A stretch of DNA of 50,889 nt, from NCBI GenBank assembly GCA_016302405.1, contig JAEDNR010000004.1, positions 1 through 50,889 on the forward strand, given 5' to 3'. Position 1 is the first letter of the stretch; every line of letters begins with the position of its first letter. Source of the DNA: Oscillospiraceae bacterium. Lineage in GTDB: Bacteria > Bacillota > Clostridia > Oscillospirales > Oscillospiraceae. A program made the translations under genes and the position numbers. The notes beneath the pieces are model-generated. The model was given only the letters and a program-made list of their open reading frames with translations, was not told the DNA's origin and ran no database searches. Of this stretch, positions 39,349 through 48,181 are shown in pieces.

Positions 39349-40599
39349 TTACTTCAGCAGCGCCATGCCCTGCTCTATCAGGGCTGCAGCCTTGTCCAGG
39401 CAGTCGTAGGCCAGCTTGGAATTGTGGGCGCCCTCGGCATTTTCCACATAGCAGAAGTCCCAGTACCACTGGGCGCTGCGGTAGATCCCACGAACCTCTG
39501 CAAGATCTTCATTGGAGACACCGGCTGAGGTCTTCGCGGCAAGGGCATCGTTGAATTCCTTCAGCGCCTGGCCCACTTCCTTCTCCCGGGCTGTCACACC
39601 GGCCTGAATGCCGCGAACCACCGCCGTCATATCCGCGGAACCGTGGCACTTGGCGCAGGTGTCCAGAAGCGCCGGATTTTCCAGGGGGCTTTCCAGCTTG
39701 TGGCTGGTATAGTACACCTTGCCCTCCACCGTGTCCGCCATGTGGCAGTCAGCGCAGGTAAGCAATCCTTTGTGGGCGCTGCCTTCGCCCAGGAAGGTTT
39801 CCATCTCAGGATGCTGGGCTTTCAGCAGTCTGGTGCCGGTGGCTTCCTGGGTCCAATCCGCGAAATCCATTGCATCATAGTAAGCAAGGATTGCCTCGGG
39901 GCTCATTGCCGCCACACTGTCATAGGGCATAGCGGTGGCCTTGTTCTCCGGCTTAAAATAGTACTCAATATGGCACTGACCGCAGCTGAGCACCGCGGGA
40001 GCAATTTTATCCATTTCCGACCCCAGAGCCTCCGTCACATAGGAATGGGTAACCACCAGCTCACCCTTATTCCCGGCATCATTGCCGTGGCAGTTGTAGC
40101 AGCTCACATTCTCGTGCATCTGACCCAGAACCTCGTTAAAGTCCAGAGAATAGGCGTCGTCCCCCAGATCGTTGACCAGCTTGGTATAGTCCGGGGTCTT
40201 GCAGGTCAGGCAGTTGGCAAGGGGATGGGGCCGCTTGGTCTCTGCCACATCCGCCAGGGTATAGCTGTGGCCAATGGCACTGCCGTAGTCCTTGGCAAAG
40301 CCAAAGCCGGCATACACTGTGGTCAGATAGGGATCCTCCTCCAGATAGCTGATCCGGTAGGTGTTGTCCGCGTTGGCCTGCAGGGATGCCGTAATTTCCG
40401 GATACACGGCGGCCCACTCCTGAGCGGTGATCACGCCGTTATCGTTTGCCGGGGCAGGCGCCTCCCGGACGGTAAGGGTCCCGGTCTTCCCGGCTGCCAG
40501 AAGCGCCTTCCGGGCTTCCCCGCTTCCGTAATAATCCACCGCGCACAGTCCGACGTAAACAAGGATTAAGGCAAGTACCGCGCAAATGGCCCTTTTCAT
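39349..40599 (-). CDS. nrfA: Pentahaem cytochrome c nitrite reductase (ammonia-forming)
   Basis: A 416-residue periplasm-side enzyme reducing nitrite to ammonium with six electrons. Five haem motifs are visible: CLTCK (the Lys-ligated active-site haem that marks NrfA), CYNCH, CGQCH, CADCH and CAKCH. An N-terminal hydrophobic segment (ICAVLALILVYVGLCAV) is a signal or anchor. The ATG at 40599 follows GGAGGAGAGC; the ATG 15 nt upstream lies in that site and is rejected. It is shorter than E. coli NrfA (about 478 residues). No nrfH quinol-oxidising partner lies next to it. Confidence 0.94.
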   Translation of the reverse strand: MKRAICAVLALILVYVGLCAVDYYGSGEARKALLAAGKTGTLTVREAPAPANDNGVITAQEWAAVYPEITASLQANADNTYRISYLEEDPYLTTVYAGFGFAKDYGSAIGHSYTLADVAETKRPHPLANCLTCKTPDYTKLVNDLGDDAYSLDFNEVLGQMHENVSCYNCHGNDAGNKGELVVTHSYVTEALGSEMDKIAPAVLSCGQCHIEYYFKPENKATAMPYDSVAAMSPEAILAYYDAMDFADWTQEATGTRLLKAQHPEMETFLGEGSAHKGLLTCADCHMADTVEGKVYYTSHKLESPLENPALLDTCAKCHGSADMTAVVRGIQAGVTAREKEVGQALKEFNDALAAKTSAGVSNEDLAEVRGIYRSAQWYWDFCYVENAEGAHNSKLAYDCLDKAAALIEQGMALLK

Positions 40600-40786
40600 A
40601 CCGCTCTCCTCCAAACTGAATTATATTCTCTGGTTTGCATATTTTCTATATTTTACCAAACCAGGCCCAAAAAGGCAACAGAAATTTCTGGTCCCCGCCC
40701 ACTTTTTTCGGCATTTTTCCATAGGGCCCCAGAGCGGCAAAAACGGACCGCCGTCCTTTGGACAGCGGCCCATAATCTGTATGGAA

Positions 40787-42439
40787 TTAACCGTTCAGCA
40801 TCTCCAGGGTGCAGGTCTGGGCAATGGACTTGCGGATCTCCGCCCGGAGGGGCAGAACCGCGGAGGGCGTCACGCTGAGTTCGTCCACGCCGATGGCGAG
40901 GAAGGTGGGCAGCAGGCTGATGTCCGCGCCCAGCTCGCCGCAGATTCCGATCCAGATGCCCGCCTTGTGGGCAGCATCGGTAGCCATCTTCAGCGCCCGG
41001 AGAACAGCGGGATGGTGGGGATCAAAGAACTTGCCCAGGTCGTTGCACTGGCGGTCACAGGCCAGGGTGTACTGGGTCAGGTCGTTGGTGCCCACGGAGA
41101 AGAAGTCCACCAGTTGAGCCAGCTCTTCCGCCATGAACACGGAAGCGGGGGTCTCGATCATAATGCCAATCTCGGTATCCGGATTGTAAGGAATTCCCTC
41201 TTCCTTCAGCTCCTTCATCACGCTCTGGCAGGCCCGGCGGCACTCCTTGACCTCCCAGACGGAGGCGATCATGGGGAACATGATGGCGACCTTACCGTAG
41301 GCAGAGGCCCGGTACAGGGCACGAAGCTGGGTGCGGAAGACTTCCGGACGGTTCAGGCAGATCCGGACAGCCCGCAGGCCCATGGCGGGGTTCTCTTCCT
41401 TGTTCAGGTTAAAGTAGCCCACCTGCTTGTCCGCGCCGATGTCCAGGGTACGGATGATGACCCGCTTGCCGTTCATGGCCAGGGCCACGGACTTGTAGGC
41501 CTCAAACTGAGCTTCCTCAGTGGGATAATCCTCGGAAGCCAGGTACAAAAACTCGGAGCGGAACAGGCCGATGCCCTGGCCGTCGTTGGCAATGACGGAG
41601 GAAACATCCTCGGGAGATCCGATATTGCAGTAAAGCTTGATTTTCCTGCCGTCCAGGGTCACATCCTCCTGGCCCTTCAGCTGCTGGTACAGCTCCTTCA
41701 TCTTCTGCTGCTTCTCGTATTTCTCCCGCATAGCCGCCAGGGTCATGGCATCGGGGTCCAGCACCAGCTTGCCCGTCTCGCCGTCAATATAGGCAAGGCG
41801 GCCATGGTACTCCGGCTTCAGGGCGTCCCCCAGGCCGCAGATGGCGGGGATGCCCATGGTTCTGGCGAGAATGGCGGTATGGCTGTTGCCGGAGCCGCCC
41901 TGGGTCACGAAGCCCAGAATCTTGGACTTGTCCAGCTGCAGCGTCTCGGAGGGGGCCAGATCGTCCGCCGCCAGGATCACCGGCTCCTCGGAATCGATAC
42001 CTCCCTCCACAATGCCCATGAGGTTATTGAGAAGCCGCTGGGTCACATCCTTAATGTCGGCGGCTCTTGCCTGCATGTAGGTGTCGTCCATGGCGGCAAA
42101 CATGGCTGCAAACTGCTCGCCTGCCATCATGACGGCGTACTCCGCGTTGCACTGCTCTTCCTCCATGGTGCTCAAAATGGCATCCACATAATCCTCGTCC
42201 TCGACGAACATGGCGTGGGTCTCAAACAGGATTGCGGTTTCATCGCCGGCTTCCTCCCGGCAGTTCTCCGCCAGAACCTCCAGCTGGGCGATGGCTTTCT
42301 GCTGCGCCTCAGCCAGCCGGGCCTTCTCCGCTTCCACATCCGCGGAAACCTTCTCGATCTTCTTCTCGGTACGCTGGTAGAAATAAATGTTTCCCTTGAG
42401 GACGCCCTTGGAAACACCCTTGCCCTGAATTACAATCAT
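40787..42439 (-). CDS. ptsI: PTS enzyme I (phosphoenolpyruvate-protein phosphotransferase)
   Basis: A 550-residue cytosolic enzyme that passes phosphate from phosphoenolpyruvate to HPr. The phosphohistidine site GGSGNSHTAILART is near residue 185. The PEP-binding barrel has GIGLFRSEFLYL, the signature DIGADKQ and the C-terminal EIGIMIETPASV, then FFSVGTNDLTQYTLA with GICGELGAD. The ATG at 42439 follows AGGAGGATC. It is downstream of ptsH with a structured 122-nt gap. Confidence 0.96.
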   Translation of the reverse strand: MIVIQGKGVSKGVLKGNIYFYQRTEKKIEKVSADVEAEKARLAEAQQKAIAQLEVLAENCREEAGDETAILFETHAMFVEDEDYVDAILSTMEEEQCNAEYAVMMAGEQFAAMFAAMDDTYMQARAADIKDVTQRLLNNLMGIVEGGIDSEEPVILAADDLAPSETLQLDKSKILGFVTQGGSGNSHTAILARTMGIPAICGLGDALKPEYHGRLAYIDGETGKLVLDPDAMTLAAMREKYEKQQKMKELYQQLKGQEDVTLDGRKIKLYCNIGSPEDVSSVIANDGQGIGLFRSEFLYLASEDYPTEEAQFEAYKSVALAMNGKRVIIRTLDIGADKQVGYFNLNKEENPAMGLRAVRICLNRPEVFRTQLRALYRASAYGKVAIMFPMIASVWEVKECRRACQSVMKELKEEGIPYNPDTEIGIMIETPASVFMAEELAQLVDFFSVGTNDLTQYTLACDRQCNDLGKFFDPHHPAVLRALKMATDAAHKAGIWIGICGELGADISLLPTFLAIGVDELSVTPSAVLPLRAEIRKSIAQTCTLEMLNG

Positions 42440-42523
42440 AGTGATCCTCCTGTCAGAAGTTGACATCCGGAATAGTCCGGACACCCGGCAGCATTGCACA
42501 TATCCCGGCCCCAAAGCCGGAAA

Positions 42524-42550
42524 CCCCGTCAGGGTGCGGCCCCGACGGGG
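42524..42550. promoter_or_regulatory. GC hairpin in the ptsH-ptsI gap
   Basis: CCCCGTC (42524-42530) and GACGGGG (42544-42550) form a perfect 7-bp stem. Further short GC inverted repeats (CCGGC/GCCGG, TCCGGA pairs) follow towards ptsI. It may adjust ptsI expression relative to ptsH or stabilise the ptsH transcript. Confidence 0.5.
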
Positions 42551-42561
42551 AATTCATTATC

Positions 42562-42822
42562 TTACAGGTTCTCCTGGAAGAACTTCTCCAGAGCCGCAAT
42601 GGCGGCGTCCTCGGAAGCGCCGTTGGCGCTCACGGTGACCTCATCGCCGGTCTTGACACCCAGGCCCATCAGCATCATGAGCTGGGTCATCTTCACCGTC
42701 TTCTCCCCCTTGGTCAGGGTGATGGCGGTATCGGGGTAGGTCTTAGCCATCTTTGCCAGCAGGCCGGCGGGACGGGCATGGATGCCCATGGGGTCTTTCA
42801 CGGTAAAGTTAAAGCTTTTCAT
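42562..42822 (-). CDS. ptsH: HPr phosphocarrier protein
   Basis: An 86-residue PTS carrier with active-site His in GIHARPAGLLAK, accepting phosphate from enzyme I. The regulatory Ser46 region of Gram-positive HPr (KSIM) aligns here with TQLM in KTVKMTQLMMLMGLGVK. The residue phosphorylated by HPr kinase is therefore replaced by Gln, with a Thr just before it. GGAGGAACC precedes the ATG. It lies upstream of ptsI. Confidence 0.94.
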   Translation of the reverse strand: MKSFNFTVKDPMGIHARPAGLLAKMAKTYPDTAITLTKGEKTVKMTQLMMLMGLGVKTGDEVTVSANGASEDAAIAALEKFFQENL

Positions 42823-42881
42823 AATGGTTCCTCCATAAAAGTGAATGTATTTTGATTAACGGTTTTAATAACCTTTATCAA

Positions 42882-43583
42882 CTACTTTTTTGCCTGCCCG
42901 TAATATGCGTTGGGCCCATGTTTCCGCAGGAAATGCTTGTTGCGGATACAGTCCGGCGCGGGGCTGGCCTGAGGATTTATGAGCTCGGTGAACATGCTCA
43001 TTTTCGCCACTTCTTCCAAAACAACGGAGTGGTAAACCGCCTGGGCAGGGTCACACCCCCAGGTGAAGGGGCCGTGATTGCGGCAGACGACCGCGGGAAC
43101 ATAGCGGGGGTCAATGCCCCGACTGCGGAAGGTCTCCACAATGATCCTGCCGGTATTCGTCTCGTAATCCGCCTCAATTTCCTCGGGGGTCAGGTTCCGG
43201 GCGCAGGGAACGCTGCCGTAGAAATAGTCGGCATGGGTGGTGCCGTAGCAGGGAATATCCCGCCCCGCCTGGGCCCAGGCCACCGCGTAGGGGCTGTGGG
43301 TATGTACGATGCCACCGATCTGCGGAAATTCCCGGTACAGCACCAGGTGGGTCCTGGTGTCGGAGGAAGGGTTCATATCCCCCTCCACCTTATTCCCGTC
43401 CAGATCCATGACCACCAGGTCCTCCGGCCGCAATTCGTCATACTCGACGCCGGAGGGCTTAATGACGAAGAGGCCCCGCTCCCTGTCAATGCCGCTGACA
43501 TTGCCCCAGGTGTAGGTCACCAGATTTCGCCGGGGTAGCTCCATATTGGCTTCATATACCTTGCGTTTCAGTGCTTCCAGCAT
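42882..43583 (-). CDS. araD: L-ribulose-5-phosphate 4-epimerase
   Basis: A 233-residue class II aldolase-fold enzyme converting L-ribulose 5-phosphate to D-xylulose 5-phosphate. Motifs: NLVTYTWGNVSGIDRE and IKPSGVEYDEL near the N-terminus, SSDTRTHLVLYREFP, zinc ligands in GGIVHTHSPYAVAWAQ, and CRNHGPFTWG, with the catalytic Asp/Tyr region later. The length equals E. coli AraD (231). AraD, UlaF and SgbE cannot be told apart by eye. It has its own promoter and lies upstream of ptsH. Confidence 0.92.
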   Translation of the reverse strand: MLEALKRKVYEANMELPRRNLVTYTWGNVSGIDRERGLFVIKPSGVEYDELRPEDLVVMDLDGNKVEGDMNPSSDTRTHLVLYREFPQIGGIVHTHSPYAVAWAQAGRDIPCYGTTHADYFYGSVPCARNLTPEEIEADYETNTGRIIVETFRSRGIDPRYVPAVVCRNHGPFTWGCDPAQAVYHSVVLEEVAKMSMFTELINPQASPAPDCIRNKHFLRKHGPNAYYGQAKK

Positions 43584-43675
43584 GGCTTCTTCCCTCCTCA
43601 GCTGCCGGTAATGTCCAATGCTTCCGGAATAAAAGCGGAGACCGAAAGCTGTCTGATTGCGAATTTATAGCCTAT

Positions 43676-43704
43676 ATTATAGCGGATAAGCACATAAAGT
43701 GCAA
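43676..43704 (-). promoter_or_regulatory. Promoter of the araD gene
   Basis: On the minus strand TTGCAC (43699-43704), 17 nt, TATAAT (43676-43681), about 93 nt before the start codon. The rest of 43584-44128 holds this promoter, the promoter of the HAD gene and AT-rich leader sequence; no other gene is seen. Confidence 0.7.
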
Positions 43705-43956
43705 TAGGAAAAGACTGAAAAATCCCTCTTTTTTTCCGCCCGATTCCCTGAAAAAAGTTCGGTATTGCGGTGAAAACGCAACATAGACCATATATTTTTG
43801 TTTATTTTGCAATCATGATTTCAGCAAAAATGAGTGGAATTCCCCGCTGTTTTACGAAGTAAAAGTATTAATTCTCCGGTTTTTAAAAAGCGCTTTCATG
43901 AAGAACGAACAATGCCCGTTGTCCGAAAGGCAGACAGGCCTCAGCTGCGGGAAGAC

Positions 43957-43985
43957 TTGCTTTTCCTGTCATTCGGGGGTATAAT
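43957..43985 (+). promoter_or_regulatory. Promoter of the HAD hydrolase gene
   Basis: TTGCTT (43957-43962), 17 nt, TATAAT (43980-43985). The leader of about 135 nt before the start codon includes a small hairpin TTCGGC/GCCGAA near 44040-44055. Confidence 0.65.
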
Positions 43986-44128
43986 TTTCTTATATGCTTT
44001 CGGCTGTCAGCCAAACGACAAAGTGGGATTTAATGGACAATTCGGCGTAGCCGAAAAATTCCAATTTGTATACTTGCTGCGTAAACCGATATGCACATTT
44101 TCTTAAAACGGTCCGGGGAGGAAAGCCC

Positions 44129-44812
44129 ATGATAAAAGCTGTCTTTTTTGATATTGATGACACCCTGTTCACCTTTGAAAAGGCCCACGCGGCTGCTATG
44201 CCTTCCCTCTGCCGTTACGCCTGGGAGCAGCTTGGGATCGACCCGGAAGCCTTTGCCTTTGCCTACAATGACCAGTACCGGCGGATGGCGGAAGAAATCG
44301 GCCCCCAGGCCGCCATCCACAACCGGATGATCCGGTTCCTGCGGATCTTGAAGGAAAACGGGAAGCCCCTCTCCTTTGCCCCGGTGCTCAATGACCTGTA
44401 CTGGAACGCCGTTCTGGCTGCCGGAGGCCCGGAGCCGGGGGCGCCGGAATGCATCCGTTCTCTGCGTCAAAAGGGCTATATTCTGGGCGTTGCCAGCAAC
44501 ATGACCCTGGACTGGCAGATGCGGAAGCTGGAAACCATCGGCGTTCTCCCCTATTTTCACTGTATCGTCACCAGTGAGGAAGCGGGAACCGAAAAGCCGG
44601 ACAAGCGTTTTTTTGACCTATGTATCCGATATGCCGGATGCCGCCCGGAAGAATGTCTCATGGTGGGGGACAGTCTGGAACTGGACATTCTGGGCGCCGA
44701 GAACGCGGGTATGCACGCGCTGTGGTACGCGGAGCCGGATAAGCTCACGGCCCACACGGGCTTTTCCCACTATTCCCAGTTAGAAGACAGGATCGCCGCC
44801 CTTGACTACTGA
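44129..44812 (+). CDS. HAD-family hydrolase
   Basis: A 227-residue phosphatase-type protein. Motif I is FFDIDDTLFTF (nucleophile Asp), motif II GVASNMT, motif III Lys in EKPDKRFFD and motif IV MVGDSLELDILGAENAG. A helical cap inserted after motif I places it in subfamily I, close to YjjG-like nucleotide phosphatases. Substrate unknown. The ATG at 44129 follows GGGGAGGAAAG; the in-frame upstream ATG at 44066 lacks a ribosome site. Confidence 0.9.
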   Translation: MIKAVFFDIDDTLFTFEKAHAAAMPSLCRYAWEQLGIDPEAFAFAYNDQYRRMAEEIGPQAAIHNRMIRFLRILKENGKPLSFAPVLNDLYWNAVLAAGGPEPGAPECIRSLRQKGYILGVASNMTLDWQMRKLETIGVLPYFHCIVTSEEAGTEKPDKRFFDLCIRYAGCRPEECLMVGDSLELDILGAENAGMHALWYAEPDKLTAHTGFSHYSQLEDRIAALDY

Positions 44813-44832
44813 CCGCTTTTCTCATAGAAAAA

Positions 44833-44861
44833 GTGCCCTGGGCCGAAAAAGGCCAGGGCAC
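44833..44861. terminator. Bidirectional terminator between HAD and rpe genes
   Basis: GTGCCCTGGGCC and GGCCAGGGCAC form a long stem (one bulge) with A-rich sequence on the left and ATTTTTATT on the right. It serves both convergent genes. Confidence 0.85.
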
Positions 44862-44865
44862 ATTT

Positions 44866-45522
44866 TTATTCCTCCGCGCTGAGACAGGCGACAAACGCCG
44901 CCTTGTCCGCCGCCTTAAAAAAGGCCGACCCGGATACCAGAACATTCGCGCCTGCCGCCTTGCAGATGGGCGCGGTGCGCGCATCCACGCCTCCGTCCAC
45001 CTCCAAAAGGCAGCCCGGATTGCACGCATCCAGACGACTGCGCAGATAACGGAGCTTATCCATCATGTCCTCCATGAACTTCTGCCCGCCGAAGCCGGGC
45101 TCCACCGTCATGATAAGGATCATATCGCAAAAAGTGAGGTAGGGCTCCAGAGCTTCCGCCGGAGTCCCCGGCTTGACGGAGATGCCCGCTTTCGCGCCCA
45201 TGGCCCGGATGGAAAGCAGTGTCTGCATAATCCGCTCCGGCGTATCCGCTTCCAGGTGGACCGTCAGGAAGTCCGCGCCGGCCTTACAAAAGGCTTCCGC
45301 ATACCGCCCGGGCTCCGTGATCATCAAATGCACATCCAGGGTCAGGTCCGACACCCGCCGCAGGGCTTTCACCACGGGAATGCCGATGGTAATGTTCGGG
45401 ACAAAATGCCCATCCATAATATCCACATGGGCCCAGGGCGCTCCGGCATCCCGGATGACATGCATATCCCGTTCCAGATTGGCAAAATCCGCGGACAGGA
45501 TGGAAGGCGCGACAATCGCCAT
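44866..45522 (-). CDS. rpe: Ribulose-phosphate 3-epimerase
   Basis: A 218-residue TIM-barrel enzyme interconverting ribulose 5-phosphate and xylulose 5-phosphate. Family segments: APSILSADFANLERD, HVDIMDGHFVPNITIG (metal His and catalytic Asp), LDVHLMITEPGRY, LIMTVEPGFGGQKFMEDM, and EVDGGVDARTAPICKAAGANVLVSGSAFF (catalytic Asp and phosphate loop). GAGGAAAAAGCC precedes the ATG. It may serve the same pentose-phosphate pool as the upstream araD gene. Confidence 0.96.
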   Translation of the reverse strand: MAIVAPSILSADFANLERDMHVIRDAGAPWAHVDIMDGHFVPNITIGIPVVKALRRVSDLTLDVHLMITEPGRYAEAFCKAGADFLTVHLEADTPERIMQTLLSIRAMGAKAGISVKPGTPAEALEPYLTFCDMILIMTVEPGFGGQKFMEDMMDKLRYLRSRLDACNPGCLLEVDGGVDARTAPICKAAGANVLVSGSAFFKAADKAAFVACLSAEE

Positions 45523-45634
45523 GGCTTTTTCCTCCTTAGTCTCTGTTCTCCGGAAATTATACAGTATTTCCTCCGATTTTACAAGGACAATTTATTCCGC
45601 CCCGGTGGCCGTACCACCGCAGCCTGCCTCTTTT

Positions 45635-46537
45635 TTATTTCCGGTTGACCACATAGACACCCGCCGCCGTCAGGCCGGCAGCAAGGATATACTGCCAGGA
45701 AAACGGCTCCCTGAGCAGAAGGGAGGAAAACATAACCCCAAACACCGGAATGAGAGAATTGTAGATCGCCACCTTGCTGATAGGGTGATTGGCCAGCAGC
45801 ATATTGTAGATTCCAAAGCACACCGCGGAAATCAGGACCAGGACAAAGAGAATGGTCACGCCCCAGAGGCTCAGGTTCCAGGGCTGCCGGACGCCCACCA
45901 TAAGCCCAACCAGCAGAAGCATCAACCCTCCTGCCGACATACCGTAGCCCGTTGCCGTCATCATATCCATCTTTTTGGAAATAAACCGGGTCAGGATGCC
46001 GCCGCCCGCCGCGCAGCAGGCATTGAGCAGGATCATCCCGTCGCCAAGAAAGGAAATGCCCGAAAACAGACCGCCCCCGGGGGTGATGCTGATGGTCAGA
46101 ATCCCGCAGAAGCCCAAAAGGCAGCCGGCAATCTTTTTCACGCTGAAGGTATCGTCCTCCAGAAACAGTCCCGACAGAATAATCAGGAAAAATGAGCCCA
46201 TGGAATCCAGAATCGTGGAACGGGCGCTGGGGATATAGGAAAGGCCGATATAGGAAAACAGGTAATGCAGGGCGGTGTTTACCAGGGCAAACAGGGTAAG
46301 CCAAGGAACTTCTTTCCGGGTGACGGCCAGTTTTCTTTTCTGCACGGCGCTGAAAGCCAGCACCAGAAGTCCCGCCGCGAAAAAGCGGATCCCGGCGAAC
46401 AGAATTTTACTTCCCAGATCCGCAGAATCGATTTGCAGTTCCCCATACCCCAGCTTAATAAAGGGATAGGCCAATGACCAGCCCAGGGCGCAGAGAATCG
46501 CCAGCAGCGGCCGCAATTTTTCGTTCCTGAAAAGCAT
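45635..46537 (-). CDS. EamA-family drug/metabolite transporter
   Basis: A 300-residue membrane protein with about ten hydrophobic helices in two EamA repeats (LLAILCALGWSLAYPFIKLG opening the first; the second beginning near ISFLGDGMILLNACCAAGGGILTRFI). The family exports metabolites or amino acids; substrate unknown. GAAAGAGAGGAAG precedes the ATG. Stands alone between rpe and the hydrolase gene, all on the minus strand. Confidence 0.9.
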   Translation of the reverse strand: MLFRNEKLRPLLAILCALGWSLAYPFIKLGYGELQIDSADLGSKILFAGIRFFAAGLLVLAFSAVQKRKLAVTRKEVPWLTLFALVNTALHYLFSYIGLSYIPSARSTILDSMGSFFLIILSGLFLEDDTFSVKKIAGCLLGFCGILTISITPGGGLFSGISFLGDGMILLNACCAAGGGILTRFISKKMDMMTATGYGMSAGGLMLLLVGLMVGVRQPWNLSLWGVTILFVLVLISAVCFGIYNMLLANHPISKVAIYNSLIPVFGVMFSSLLLREPFSWQYILAAGLTAAGVYVVNRK

Positions 46538-46564
46538 TTTTTCTTCCTCTCTTTTTCTTCATCT

Positions 46565-47356
46565 TTATTCCGGACCTTTCATCAGCTCCGACACTGCCCG
46601 GTTTATCTGCTCCTTATGGCCCGCAGGGTCAGAATCCTTATCCGGAATCTCCCGAAACACAGACCCGGGAATATACCGGCTGAGGATTTCCCCGTAGGCA
46701 AAAGGATGGCAGAAATCATTCCGGTTCGTCAGAATCAGAGTGGGAACGGATATTTCCCTCAGCCCTTCCAGAGAGGCAACCGGTGCCTGACCGGGAAGAA
46801 TGCAGTACTTCTGCCAGTTTTCCCGGTTGAAGTCCTCCTGAAAAGGAATCGTAAAGGCATTGCGCGTATAAGGAGATGTGCCAGAGATAATCCTCCACCC
46901 CTCGGTTTGCAGGAAGGCTTCGTAGCCGCCCCGGTGCAGCGCCTGTCCCAGGTCATAGTAGGCATTTTGCACCGGTTCCGCCATGGGCTGATCCGTCCAG
47001 GCGTTTCGGATCAGCAGCAGCTTTTCCACCCGCTCAGGGAACCGGAGGGCAATATTCAGGCAGACGGCAGCCCCCATGGAAATGCCCGCAAAGGCGGCTT
47101 TATTGAGATGCAGATGGTCCAGCAGTGCAATGACATCCTCCCCCAGGCGGTCAAAACCGAAGCTTTCCCAGTCCGCGCCGCTGTTTCCGTGGCCCTGCTG
47201 GTTCAGGCAGATCAGTTTCACGCCGGGAACCAACGTATACACCCCATGAATCTGCTGGATGCTGCCCCCCAAGCCGTGAAGAAACACCAGGGGGGAACCC
47301 TGCCCGGTCACTTCATATTCCAGATGAATGCCGCGGTGGGTAAAAGAATCCATCAT
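46565..47356 (-). CDS. Alpha/beta hydrolase
   Basis: A 263-residue alpha/beta-fold hydrolase. The oxyanion segment is LVFLHGLGGSIQQ, the nucleophile elbow GISMGAAV (Ser), a probable acid Asp is in LILTNRNDFCHP and a possible His is in DPAGHKEQ near the C-terminus. Substrate unknown. Its start overlaps the stop of the upstream TIM-barrel gene (ATGA region at 47353-47356), so it is translationally coupled to a sugar-metabolism operon. Confidence 0.87.
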   Translation of the reverse strand: MMDSFTHRGIHLEYEVTGQGSPLVFLHGLGGSIQQIHGVYTLVPGVKLICLNQQGHGNSGADWESFGFDRLGEDVIALLDHLHLNKAAFAGISMGAAVCLNIALRFPERVEKLLLIRNAWTDQPMAEPVQNAYYDLGQALHRGGYEAFLQTEGWRIISGTSPYTRNAFTIPFQEDFNRENWQKYCILPGQAPVASLEGLREISVPTLILTNRNDFCHPFAYGEILSRYIPGSVFREIPDKDSDPAGHKEQINRAVSELMKGPE

Positions 47357-48180
47357 GCCATTGCCCTCTTTAAAAACGCCGCACTCTTTTCAATCTGGGA
47401 CTGGGCAAGCCCGTGGAGCACCAGGGGGCCATCATAGCCGCACTGCTTCAGCAGCCGGATATAGAGGGGGAAGTCCAGTTCCCCTTCCCCGGCGGCAACA
47501 AAGGCAATGTCCCGGCCCAGGGAAAAATCCTTGGCATGGGCCAGAACGATGTCCTTTCCCAGGGCGTCAAAGGCTTCCCCCAGGATTTCTGCCATCTTCG
47601 GAACCTGCTCCGGGCGGAACAGATTTGCCCCATCCATGATGATTTTCAGGTTGGGGCTGCCCACATTGTCTAAGTACCGGCGGGCCTTTTCCGGGGTGCA
47701 GATAATATTGCTGGCTTCCGTCTCCACGGCCAGGATGATGTGGTTATCCTCAGCATACCGGAGGATTTCCTCCGTTGAGCGCATCAGATCCGACCAGGCA
47801 GCCTCCGTCAGATTGTCCTCGTGCCAGGCCCATTTATTGGTGGGATGCCTGGACCCGGTGCAGAGCGTGACAATGGGGATTTCCAAAAGGCGCGCAATGC
47901 GGCACTGGGTTGCAAACTGCCGGCAGCCCCGCGTCCTTGCGTCCACATCCGGGTCAATCATGTTAAAGGTCCCGGAAAGGGCATCCAGGGTGATCCCGTA
48001 TTCCCTGGCAAGTTCCCGAACCGTAAGGAGCTTTTCTTCGTCAATGCTTTCTGGCAGGGTAGCCATCCCGGCGGAAGAAAGATTAAACTGGGTATGATGG
48101 ATCCCCTGGCGGTCCATTTCCCGGAAAACCGCTTCCAGGGGCATGTTCTCGTAGGTTCTGGAAAAAATGCCGATCTCCAT
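47353..48180 (-). CDS. Sugar phosphate isomerase/epimerase-type TIM barrel
   Basis: A 275-residue xylose-isomerase-like/AP-endonuclease-2 barrel beginning MEIGIFSRTYENMPLEAVFR. Probable metal ligands lie in ILAVETEASNI (Glu), IIMDGANLF (Asp), VLAHAKDFSL (His) and a late Glu in GEGELDFPLYI. It is followed by a hydrolase and preceded by an oxidoreductase gene 1 nt away, suggesting a small pathway for an inositol- or sugar-acid-like substrate (inference). Confidence 0.88.
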   Translation of the reverse strand: MEIGIFSRTYENMPLEAVFREMDRQGIHHTQFNLSSAGMATLPESIDEEKLLTVRELAREYGITLDALSGTFNMIDPDVDARTRGCRQFATQCRIARLLEIPIVTLCTGSRHPTNKWAWHEDNLTEAAWSDLMRSTEEILRYAEDNHIILAVETEASNIICTPEKARRYLDNVGSPNLKIIMDGANLFRPEQVPKMAEILGEAFDALGKDIVLAHAKDFSLGRDIAFVAAGEGELDFPLYIRLLKQCGYDGPLVLHGLAQSQIEKSAAFLKRAMA

Positions 48181-48181
48181 A

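Noticed and set aside
40586..42463. 625-residue plus-strand open frame
   Set aside because: Mirror frame of ptsI in GC-rich DNA; the sense strand encodes all enzyme I motifs.
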